Shown here one piece after another: positions 1 to 5,489 of a stretch of DNA of 13,500 nucleotides. Each line of letters opens with the position of its first letter. The first letter of the stretch is position 1. The stretch lies in NCBI GenBank assembly GCA_002772705.1, contig PFDH01000030.1, positions 1-13,500 of the forward strand, written 5' to 3'. Source of the DNA: Candidatus Pacebacteria bacterium CG10_big_fil_rev_8_21_14_0_10_44_11 (GTDB lineage Bacteria; Patescibacteriota; Microgenomatia; UBA1400; PJMF01). The position numbers and the translations under genes are program-made. The notes below the pieces were generated by a model. The model did no database searches and had not been told where the DNA came from. It worked only from the letters and a program-made list of their open reading frames with translations.

Positions 1-71
1 AATTAATTGAATATGCGCAATTATTTGCCAGAAAAAAATTAAATAGCTTTATTGAAAAAATTATCGGATAA
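1..71 (+). CDS. 3' end of probable AbiEi-family antitoxin (partial)
   Basis: A reading frame open from the left edge (first full codon at base 3) ends at a TAA at 69-71 and gives 22 residues containing LIEYAQLF and a basic amphipathic stretch. That is what the last helix of many AbiEi antitoxins looks like. The stop lies 8 bases before the ATG of the AbiEii toxin gene on the same strand, the usual antitoxin-then-toxin order of type IV systems. Identity is inferred mainly from position, because only the tail is visible. The family provides a winged-helix repressor that also neutralises AbiEii. It could instead be another small partner protein. Confidence 0.5.
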   Translation, partial: LIEYAQLFARKKLNSFIEKIIG

Positions 72-79
72 TCAACACC

Positions 80-799
80 ATGATCTCTGCAGGTTCTCTA
101 AAAACCATTTCTAATAAGCAGCAAACAACGGAGTTAAACGTTCGTCGTGAGTATATACAGCACCTTTTTCTTTCTTATTTTTACCAACAACCAAACACTC
201 ATGAAGTTTTTTTTAAAGGAGGAACAGCGCTGCGAATTATATACAGTAGTCCGAGGTTTTCAGAAGACTTAGACTTCAGCTCATCCTCTTCAGATATTAA
301 ACAAATTGAGGACGCAGTCCTTGATACATTACAAGAGGTAGAACGTGAAGGAATACACACTGAAATTACAGAATCGAAAATAACATCAGGTGGGTATTTG
401 GCTATTATTCTTTTCGATTTAGTAGACCAAAGAATTTCTTTACATCTGGAAATTTCCCTCAGGGAAGGAGAGAAAAAAGGAGAACTAACTACCATCGCCA
501 GCGATTTTATACCCCCATATACTATTATGAGTCTATCGACAGAACAATTAGTTGGCGAGAAAATTCAAGCGCTACTAACTCGACAGAAACCAAGAGACTT
601 TTATGATCTCTATTTTATCCTCAGGGCAAATGTATTAACACAAAAAGAGAGAGCAATTCTGCCAAAAGTATTACAGACATTAAAAAAATCAGATATACAG
701 TTTGAATCAGAACTAAAACAGTTTTTGCCCAAAAGTCACTGGGCAGTCATACGAGATTTTAAATCCATACTAGAGCGAGAACTGCAACGATTTATCTAA
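80..799 (+). CDS. AbiEii/AbiGii-type nucleotidyltransferase toxin
   Basis: This 239-residue protein carries the motifs of the AbiEii nucleotidyltransferase fold. They are FKGGTAL at 45-51 (phosphate/NTP loop), RFSEDLDF at 59-66 with the two metal-binding aspartates, and the C-terminal EKIQALLTR (160-168) followed by RDFYDLY (172-178). Family knowledge: AbiEii proteins are GTP-binding or nucleotidyl-transferring toxins of type IV toxin-antitoxin systems that arrest growth and can abort phage infection in the cytoplasm. Length and motif order look complete, so the enzyme is probably active. The ATG at 80 is 8 bases after the stop of the presumed antitoxin and has no clear Shine-Dalgarno sequence, which suggests translation by coupling. 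The gene is AT-rich compared with the rho/obg region, in line with a mobile defence cassette. The exact substrate cannot be told from sequence. Confidence 0.9.
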   Translation: MISAGSLKTISNKQQTTELNVRREYIQHLFLSYFYQQPNTHEVFFKGGTALRIIYSSPRFSEDLDFSSSSSDIKQIEDAVLDTLQEVEREGIHTEITESKITSGGYLAIILFDLVDQRISLHLEISLREGEKKGELTTIASDFIPPYTIMSLSTEQLVGEKIQALLTRQKPRDFYDLYFILRANVLTQKERAILPKVLQTLKKSDIQFESELKQFLPKSHWAVIRDFKSILERELQRFI

Positions 800-952
800 T
801 CAAAGCACTAGAATCGTCAAATTATAGTTATTCTTGCTCCTTATTTCGGAGTTTGTTGGAGTTCTTGGGTAACTGAACGGCTGATTGATCATACGGTTGA
901 GTGTTTTATTAACCAAGCACTTTTACGTTTGGGGCAGGTAGATGTATTAGCC

Positions 953-1216
953 CTACATATCCGTTACTAAAATCGCGTCTGGATGTTCATTGTAGTGTTG
1001 CGTCACAATATAGTTTTCGCTCACACCCAGACTCGCACTTCTTTGTTTTAAAGTCTTTATATCCCGTTGGGACATACTAAACTTTACCTCAAGAGCCGTC
1101 TTGCTGTTAACGATAAAGTCAATCTCGCTAGCTCCATCTTTATTATAAAAACTGAGCGTATGGCCAGACCGCAGATTCTGGAATACACTTTGCTCAAGTT
1201 GTTGACGAGTAATCAT
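953..1216 (-). CDS. Free-standing PD-(D/E)XK-like domain (DUF4143 C-terminal type)
   Basis: This 87-residue protein matches only the last part of AAA/DUF4143 ATPases. Residues 7-16 (LEQSVFQNLR) correspond to the helix before the nuclease-like fold, then come FYNKDGASEIDF with E31 and D33, and ALEVKF with E43 and K45. The two ATPases in this window have the same arrangement (ELDF...EFK and EVDF...EVK). No P-loop or helix-turn-helix is present. Its ATG overlaps the TGA of the AbiEi-type gene by the four bases ATGA, so the two are translationally coupled. That fits a functional partner, possibly taking the toxin slot. The alternative is a surviving 3' fragment of a decayed ATPase gene, but the intact active-site pattern, clean start and coupling argue against plain debris. 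Nuclease activity is not established for this DUF4143 domain. Confidence 0.7.
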   Translation of the reverse strand: MITRQQLEQSVFQNLRSGHTLSFYNKDGASEIDFIVNSKTALEVKFSMSQRDIKTLKQRSASLGVSENYIVTQHYNEHPDAILVTDM

Positions 1217-2013
1217 AAACTCATTTTATTAGACTGATATTTATCAAAATATTCGTCATAATACAACCGCCATTTAGCATCAAATTTTTTATCATCAGCA
1301 AGCATCCAATAGGTGCCCCTTTTGTCTTTTATCAGTTGATATAAACGGCTGGAGTCTATCGCCAGTAGATCAAAAATGAAGCCAAAAATTCGAATAGTGG
1401 TTGAAGACATTTTACTCAGGTAATCACAAAATTTGCTCAGATCAAGTTCGCTCAAGTGTTCTTGAAGCATCTCGATCACCAGATCAATGATGTAGGTGCT
1501 TCTATGGAACTGAACCATGTCAATGATTGCTTTCTCAGCTGTAGCAATGTGAGTGGTATGACCATCAATCAATACTGCTTGCCAGCCAAAAAAGAACCGT
1601 TCTTTGCAATTCACAAAACTATACTCAGTATGGCCAAGTTGTGCAGTTTTATAACGATTTTTTGTAATTGAGATAACTTTATTAGTCAGTTGATCGAACA
1701 TGCCATAATAAGACAGGGCTAACTCGAAAGAAACATACGAGTCTTTTACAAGCAAATTAGCAACGATGTAGGGCGGGAGTGACAAAAACCCTCGGTTGCT
1801 AAAATCTGAAATAACGTACAACCCGCGTTTTATGCGAATTAACCATCCGTTACCAACAAGTTTTGTCACTAATTTTTTAGCGTGCTGTTGATCGACAGTG
1901 CCTTCAACTTCCCCATAGATTTGCTGAGCGGTCACGATTTGCCCATACTTAACAATCAGTTTCTCCAGAAGTTCGCTTTGGTTAACGGTCAAAATAGTTT
2001 GTTTCATATACAT
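1213..2013 (-). CDS. AbiEi-family type IV antitoxin/transcriptional regulator
   Basis: The protein has 266 residues, or 264 if translation starts at the second Met (base 2007). Residues about 10-68 form a winged helix ending in the typical RIKRGLYVI strand. The middle holds YVSFELALSYYGM (93-105) and IATAEKAIIDM (157-166), both hallmarks of the AbiEi C-terminal domain (compare the family motif DPEKALLD). AbiEi proteins repress their own promoter and neutralise a cognate toxin. Here no AbiEii follows; the next coupled gene is an 87-residue nuclease-like protein. The gene converges on the abiEii gene at 80-799, which already seems to have its own antitoxin, so this one probably serves another partner. 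A good -10 box and an ACC...GGT palindrome lie just upstream, matching autoregulation. The C-terminal helix-rich part (170-266) is less typical. Confidence 0.82.
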   Translation of the reverse strand: MYMKQTILTVNQSELLEKLIVKYGQIVTAQQIYGEVEGTVDQQHAKKLVTKLVGNGWLIRIKRGLYVISDFSNRGFLSLPPYIVANLLVKDSYVSFELALSYYGMFDQLTNKVISITKNRYKTAQLGHTEYSFVNCKERFFFGWQAVLIDGHTTHIATAEKAIIDMVQFHRSTYIIDLVIEMLQEHLSELDLSKFCDYLSKMSSTTIRIFGFIFDLLAIDSSRLYQLIKDKRGTYWMLADDKKFDAKWRLYYDEYFDKYQSNKMSL

Positions 2014-2018
2014 TATGT

Positions 2019-2038
2019 ACCCATATATAGGTATTATA
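2019..2038 (-). promoter_or_regulatory. Promoter -10 and palindromic operator of the AbiEi-type gene
   Basis: On the minus strand a consensus TATAAT lies at 2038-2033, placing transcription start near 2026 and leaving a leader of only about 12-18 nt before ATG 2013 or 2007. No convincing -35 box is seen. Directly after the -10 comes an imperfect palindrome, ACCCATATATAGGT (2019-2032, one mismatched pair), covering the expected start point. AbiEi regulators are known to bind inverted repeats in their own promoter, so autorepression is a reasonable inference. Confidence 0.5.
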
Positions 2039-2316
2039 TAGCATCATTTTAAACTATAGTTGACTAGCTGTCAAGCTATGAGCTAGAAATTAATGAGCGG
2101 GGGTCAGCACATGGTATACACTTTTTGAACCAGTCGTATCGAAGATACGGTGACAGGTGTCTAGAATTAGGTGGGAAGAAATACCATTTTTCAAGAGCCT
2201 TTTTAGGGTCAGATTCTTTGTTGCTGATTGATTTTTGAGTTATCAGTGATATATTCATACTTGATTCTGAAGACCTGGGAAATCGGGACCCTGTTCCAGG
2301 CACTTGCGAAAGCATG
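2039..2316. other. Gene-free stretch with small inverted repeats
   Basis: No credible gene is seen; the one longish minus-strand frame (2076-2315) is Ser/Pro/Cys-rich with no recognisable domain. The stretch contains an inverted repeat around TTGAC...GTCAA (2056-2079, one bulged base), a perfect hairpin CGTATC-GAA-GATACG (2135-2149), and two same-strand copies of GGGTCAG (2101-2107 and 2206-2212). Its right end carries GTGCCTGGAA (minus strand), also present in the other large gap near 4230. This may be remnants of a REP-like or transposon-associated repeat, but no complete element can be assembled. Confidence 0.35.
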
Positions 2317-2838
2317 TCAGATGAAGGAGCAATACCCCGTCCTTCCAGAATTACTAGAAAACACCTGTTTCATGGTGTTTTTTTGTCTCTGAATGTATTT
2401 TTTATCTTTGGCGTTGATTAGAAGATTATCAAACTGAGTTACAACCAGGCTTGTATTTGGTACATCTCTTGCTTTATCAACTACTACTTGGTTTTCTATA
2501 AAATTCTCAAGATTCTTGAAAAAATTAAGCCTACCCTTACTACTTTGATAAATTTCGTCTGGAAATAGTAATGTTCTCACAAACTGAAATAGTCTCTGTG
2601 TATCAATATTCCCTGATTTATCTGTAAAGTGTTTAACAAAATGGTCAAACACTGCTTTGCGTACAATAATGTTTCTGCTGCCCGCATAACCAGCTTTATG
2701 AGCAATATCAACAGCAATTCTGGCTATCACCTGATAAGTTTTTTGACCAGAATACACGGCATAGGCCTTAGCAAGATATCTGTTGATTTGTCTTTGCTGC
2801 TGTGAAACTGAAGGCAGAGTTTTTGGCGGCGAATTCAT
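2317..2838 (-). CDS. Hypothetical protein, 173 residues
   Basis: I do not recognise this protein. It is basic and mostly helical in appearance, with no signal peptide, membrane segment or P-loop. The N-terminus (SQQQRQINRYLAKAY) and the central part (FDHFVKHF, GNIDTQRLFQFVRTLLF) suggest a small globular, possibly nucleic-acid-associated protein. The start at 2838 has no good Shine-Dalgarno sequence; a purine run (GGGGGAG) lies too far away, about 21 nt upstream. A terminator-like hairpin (2358-2384) sits inside the last 25 codons, so the original gene may have ended earlier and the present C-terminus (about residues 155-173) may be a frameshifted or read-through tail. It stands alone between the AbiEi-type pair and an AAA ATPase, both on the same strand, with gaps above 100 nt, so it is not clearly in an operon. 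Confidence 0.55.
   Translation of the reverse strand: MNSPPKTLPSVSQQQRQINRYLAKAYAVYSGQKTYQVIARIAVDIAHKAGYAGSRNIIVRKAVFDHFVKHFTDKSGNIDTQRLFQFVRTLLFPDEIYQSSKGRLNFFKNLENFIENQVVVDKARDVPNTSLVVTQFDNLLINAKDKKYIQRQKNTMKQVFSSNSGRTGYCSFI
2358..2384. terminator. Terminator-like hairpin, possibly bidirectional
   Basis: An 8-bp perfect stem AAAACACC/GGTGTTTT with an 8-nt loop (TGTTTCAT) is followed on the plus strand by a run of seven T (2378-2384, partly in the stem). On the minus strand the A/T base of the stem gives TTTT followed by CT. It would end minus-strand transcripts of the 173-residue ORF, yet it lies within that ORF's 3' end. Confidence 0.6.
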
Positions 2839-2960
2839 CGCAACTTTGCCAAAAGCTTACTCCCCCAACCTTGCGTTAAGCTTGCAAGAAAACATTAGAA
2901 TATACAAAATCTAGTCACAAAAATCTGCAAAACAATAGAAGACTAATAATTGGTTTCAAA

Positions 2961-4091
2961 TTACGCTACGAACTCAAGATAATTTTCTGAATCAACAACT
3001 TCAATCTTGGCTTTAGGGTACGCAGTTTGAAAATCAGCGGGAATTTTTACCTTTTCTTTTCGCGCCCATTTAAACTCGTACGCAAACAACTGACCTTCTC
3101 GTTCTTCCACAAAATCAAGCTCTTTTTGATCCCAAGTTCGCCAAAAATAGCTGTTAGCATATATGGGCTGATAGGTTTGTTTTTTTATTCTCTCAATCAC
3201 TAAAAAGTTTTCCCAAAGCTGACCCAGATCGTTGCGCAAACTTAATCTGTTAAAATTTGCAATCAAACTATTGCGAACACCAGTGTCAAAAAAGTAATAT
3301 TTACTTTTTTTCGTAATTTCTTTCCGTAGGTTTCTGCTGTAACCGCGAATATTGATCAAGATGAAAGATTTCTCTAACAGATCGAGGTATCTAGCAATCG
3401 TATTTTTGTCTAATCCCAAACTTGTTCCCAACTCTGAATGAGATACTTCCTGACCTATTTGAAAAGCCAACAGCCGTAACAAATCAACTAAAATCTTGGC
3501 ACTTTTTATTCTTTCAAGATCTAGTATGTCTTTAAAAAGATATGAATTGGTAATTTCGTTTAATACAGAAATTCTTTCTGCATCAGTTTGAGCCGTAATA
3601 ATTTCTGGATATGAACCAAAAATCAAACGATTTTCAACTTGTTGGTAGAGTTCATATTGTGTAAAAATTTGCTTGAGTTCAAGTTGTGAAACCGGATAGA
3701 GTGTGAGGATTTTTTTTCTACCCATCAGGGGTTCTCCCACTTTATTTTGTAAATCAAAAGAAGCTGAGCCTGTAGCTATTACTTGGGTATTAGGAAAATG
3801 ATCAACCAAAATTTTTAATCCCCAGCCTATTGATGGCACTCGCTGAGCTTCATCTATAATCAATAGATCGTAACCTTGAGCAAGTAAGCCTATTTTTTCT
3901 ACACTCTGTGACGAAAGCGTTTCTTGAATTTGTAGATCATCGCCCGTGACTGACAAATAGCGACCTTGATACTTTTTGAGAAAATTTTGCAACAGTGTAG
4001 TTTTACCTACTCGCCGAGGTCCATAGATGACCAAAACCTTTCCTTTTTGAAAATATGTTTCTAAGTTTTGATAGACCCGAGGCAACCACAT
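2961..4091 (-). CDS. AAA-type ATPase with DUF4143 C-terminal domain
   Basis: With the ATG at 4091 the protein has 376 residues. Walker A GPRRVGKTT is at 24-32, Walker B LLIIDEAQ at 76-83 and a sensor-type ATGSAS at 106-111. A helix-turn-helix-like segment (SHSELGTSLGLDKNTIARYLDLLEKS, split around residues 217-242) follows, and the C-terminal DUF4143 nuclease-like fold has ELDF at 324-327 and EFK at 339-341. Family knowledge: these P-loop proteins are abundant in archaea and CPR bacteria, sit in variable gene neighbourhoods, and have no settled function. The frame stays open to a TTG at 4127, but that TTG is the -35 box of a strong promoter whose -10 ends 7 nt before ATG 4091, so 4091 is chosen. 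This puts Walker A at the same residue number as in the second ATPase here. The gene is AT-rich and apparently monocistronic. Confidence 0.88.
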   Translation of the reverse strand: MWLPRVYQNLETYFQKGKVLVIYGPRRVGKTTLLQNFLKKYQGRYLSVTGDDLQIQETLSSQSVEKIGLLAQGYDLLIIDEAQRVPSIGWGLKILVDHFPNTQVIATGSASFDLQNKVGEPLMGRKKILTLYPVSQLELKQIFTQYELYQQVENRLIFGSYPEIITAQTDAERISVLNEITNSYLFKDILDLERIKSAKILVDLLRLLAFQIGQEVSHSELGTSLGLDKNTIARYLDLLEKSFILINIRGYSRNLRKEITKKSKYYFFDTGVRNSLIANFNRLSLRNDLGQLWENFLVIERIKKQTYQPIYANSYFWRTWDQKELDFVEEREGQLFAYEFKWARKEKVKIPADFQTAYPKAKIEVVDSENYLEFVA

Positions 4092-4098
4092 ACTCTGC

Positions 4099-4127
4099 TT
4101 TATACTACAATTCACCATTATTGTCAA
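4099..4127 (-). promoter_or_regulatory. Consensus sigma-70-like promoter giving a leaderless mRNA
   Basis: On the minus strand TTGACA (4127-4122), a 17-bp spacer and TATAAA (4104-4099) form a near-perfect promoter. Only 7 nt (GCAGAGT) separate the -10 from ATG 4091, so transcription should start at or within a base or two of the start codon. No ribosome binding site is possible upstream. Confidence 0.75.
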
Positions 4128-4178
4128 TTTTTAGTGAAGTTAATTCACTTAAATAATAATATTTCGGTGAATTTTCAC
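4111..4178. promoter_or_regulatory. Array of TTCAC/GTGAA half-sites over the ATPase promoter
   Basis: Five half-sites lie in 68 bp: TTCAC at 4111-4115, GTGAA 4134-4138, TTCAC 4144-4148, GTGAA 4167-4171 and TTCAC 4174-4178. The unit TTCAC-N18-GTGAA occurs twice, exactly 33 bp apart (about three helical turns), and the last two half-sites form GTGAA-TT-TTCAC. The first unit overlaps the -35 and spacer of the ATPase promoter. This looks like an operator for a dimeric regulator; which one is unknown. Confidence 0.5.
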
Positions 4179-4373
4179 TCTCTACCATTCTTTACCATAC
4201 TCACTAACTTTAGCGACTTATTCCAGGCACAAGTGGCGGGAGACACCATAAAAGTTGGCAAAAATCAAGAAAAACCGCGATCATCTTAAACCATATATTA
4301 AACTGGAGGGTCTTGGCTTTAACAGATGCCTGCATATGGCGAGTTATTAACACAATCACAAAAGGATTGGGTG
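4179..4373. other. Gene-free stretch, possible coding remnant
   Basis: No complete gene is visible. A short plus-strand frame (about 4251-4350) reads through residues such as NRDHLKPYIKLEGLGFNR before a stop and lacks a start codon. The minus strand has a 41-codon ATG frame with no recognisable domain. The minus-strand decamer GTGCCTGGAA, also seen near 2300, lies here near 4225-4234. It may be decayed sequence between the accessory block and the MerR-type gene. Confidence 0.3.
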
Positions 4374-4428
4374 CGGACAAAACTACTTGATGAGTTGGTA
4401 AGAGTGCAAAGAGACTCTTTTTTGTCCG
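4374..4428 (+). other. Nested hairpin element with a terminator-like inner arm
   Basis: A perfect 9-bp outer stem CGGACAAAA (4374-4382)/TTTTGTCCG (4420-4428) encloses an inner hairpin AAGAGT (4400-4405)/ACTCTT (4414-4419) that runs into six T (4418-4423). On the plus strand the inner arm resembles an intrinsic terminator, although no plus-strand gene precedes it. The outer arm would compete with the inner one, since both use the T-run. It may instead be the 3' structure of the minus-strand MerR-type transcript, or a small RNA. Confidence 0.45.
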
Positions 4429-4450
4429 ATAAAAACTCTCCTACAACTAA

Positions 4451-5383
4451 TTAGAGGGTCTTTTTAATCTCATTTAGGGTTAGCCGTTTTTCCCGTTGCA
4501 GTTCTCTAATTTTGCTGGCCATTTGAACTGCTGACCGATGATATAACTGGTATCCGCCTGGCGAATGAGCAGAAACCTGAAGTAAACCAAATTTTGTCCA
4601 GTGCCTTATAGTTGGAATTGACTCACCAACCGCTTGGGCCAACTGCCCAATCTTGATCAGTCCAGACACAGGCGCCGCCTGTTCAGCGCTCATTTGTTCT
4701 ATGCCAGCCTGGAGTGACTGCTCGACCAACTTGTAGATAAACTTCTCATACTTTTCCCAGGCTCGTCCTTGCAAAGCCAGGTCAAGCCGCTGTTGCAGCT
4801 CTATCAATTGTTCTTGGCTAGCCACCAGTAGCGGATAACCGGCTTGAAGCAGCAACCAATTGATCAACAACCACCCTGTTTGCCTCGCCTTCTCAGGAAA
4901 GATTTCTAGCTTAACCAAGCGCAAGTAGGCCTCTGCTGCAATTTTGAGTTCGTTGCCCTGTTGTTGCCGCAGCCATTCAACAAACTCTGACAGCACGTAT
5001 GGCACCTGAAATGAGGCTGAAATCACGCCTGCACTCAACACCGATTCAAAATTCAGCACTGAGTACTGGTCAAGCTTAACCAGAAAATCTTCAGAAATAT
5101 TTTTTCGCTTTAATGGCACTGACTGGAGCAAAAACTCTGTTGCCCTGGCAAAAACCATCACGGCAAAATGATCTACCAATGGTTTCCCGCCAACCGCCAG
5201 ACCAGTTTCCAGTAGTTGATCGGTCTCAGCCCTAGTCAGCTGACCTCCAATCTCAGCACAACTCTGATAAATAAAGGTCTGTTTAAACCAAGTTTGAGTT
5301 TGGGTGGCCTGTTGGGGAGACTGCTGAAGTTGGCCACGGTACTGACCAAGCAACTGCTGGAACTCTGGAGCTAAGGTAGTCAT
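4451..5383 (-). CDS. Regulator: catalytically dead Fic fold fused to MerR-type HTH
   Basis: In this 310-residue protein, residues 30-85 match the Fic N-terminal helices (FIYQS, LTRAETDQLLETG, AVGGKPL). Residues 127-226 match the Fic core, including VPYVLSEFVEWL before the active loop and LLINWLLLQAGYP after it. The active loop itself is EIFPEKARQTGW (160-171), aligning without gaps to the family HPFxEGNGRTGR. His, Asn and both Arg are replaced by Glu, Ala, Gln and Trp. The inhibitory motif SxxxE(G/N) is also broken (SCAEIG, 41-46). Residues about 242-310 form a MerR-like winged helix (LIKIGQLAQAVGESIPTIR, then GLL, GGYQLY). Fic enzymes AMPylate proteins; this copy cannot do so by the known mechanism and probably serves as a sensor or dimerisation module. 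A palindrome in its own leaderless promoter suggests autoregulation, and the divergent membrane-protein gene is an obvious second target. The minus-strand 3' end has only a weak terminator-like stem with T-run (about 4435-4457). Confidence 0.8.
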   Translation of the reverse strand: MTTLAPEFQQLLGQYRGQLQQSPQQATQTQTWFKQTFIYQSCAEIGGQLTRAETDQLLETGLAVGGKPLVDHFAVMVFARATEFLLQSVPLKRKNISEDFLVKLDQYSVLNFESVLSAGVISASFQVPYVLSEFVEWLRQQQGNELKIAAEAYLRLVKLEIFPEKARQTGWLLINWLLLQAGYPLLVASQEQLIELQQRLDLALQGRAWEKYEKFIYKLVEQSLQAGIEQMSAEQAAPVSGLIKIGQLAQAVGESIPTIRHWTKFGLLQVSAHSPGGYQLYHRSAVQMASKIRELQREKRLTLNEIKKTL

Positions 5384-5388
5384 AGCTA

Positions 5389-5418
5389 AAGTATAACCTT
5401 ATACTTAATACTTTACAA
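5389..5418 (-). promoter_or_regulatory. Leaderless promoter of the pseudo-Fic regulator with palindromic operator
   Basis: On the minus strand TTGTAA (5418-5413), a 17-bp spacer and TATACT (5395-5390) are followed by just 6 nt and ATG 5383. A perfect palindrome AAGTATAA-CC-TTATACTT (5389-5406) covers the -10 box and half the spacer, and a third half-site ATACTT lies at 5408-5413. Binding there would block the promoter, so autorepression by the MerR-type protein is the simplest reading. Confidence 0.65.
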
Positions 5419-5451
5419 CTAATTGAGATAGAAAGATCTATTTTAGCTGGG

Positions 5452-5480
5452 TTTACACGCTCTCTCGGCTCTGCTGTAAT
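5452..5480 (+). promoter_or_regulatory. Promoter of the O-antigen ligase-like/TPR gene
   Basis: TTTACA (5452-5457), a 17-bp spacer and TGTAAT (5475-5480) lie 9 nt before ATG 5490. No Shine-Dalgarno sequence is present, so the mRNA should have a leader of only about 0-4 nt. It is divergent from, and 34 bp away from, the regulator's promoter. Confidence 0.55.
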
Positions 5481-5489
5481 AAACATATT

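Noticed and set aside
812..969. Plus-strand open frame between abiEii and the convergent 87-residue gene, with residues such as ERLIDHTVE and LLRLGQVDVLALHIRY
   Set aside because: No start codon, only about 52 codons, overlaps the end of a better-supported minus-strand gene, and no recognisable family.
2076..2315. 79-codon minus-strand frame in the gap beside the AbiEi-type gene
   Set aside because: Ser/Pro/Cys-rich composition, no domain, no ribosome site or promoter; looks like translated non-coding or repeat sequence.
2206..4235. Shared snippets GGGTCAG and GTGCCTGGAA in the two large gaps as REP elements of a RAYT-type transposase
   Set aside because: Matches are only 7-10 bases, no consistent hairpin unit, and no transposase gene in the window.
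4068..4289. Plus-strand 73-codon frame overlapping the 5' end of the first ATPase gene
   Set aside because: Runs antisense through the ATPase promoter and operator array, no ribosome site, no recognisable domain.
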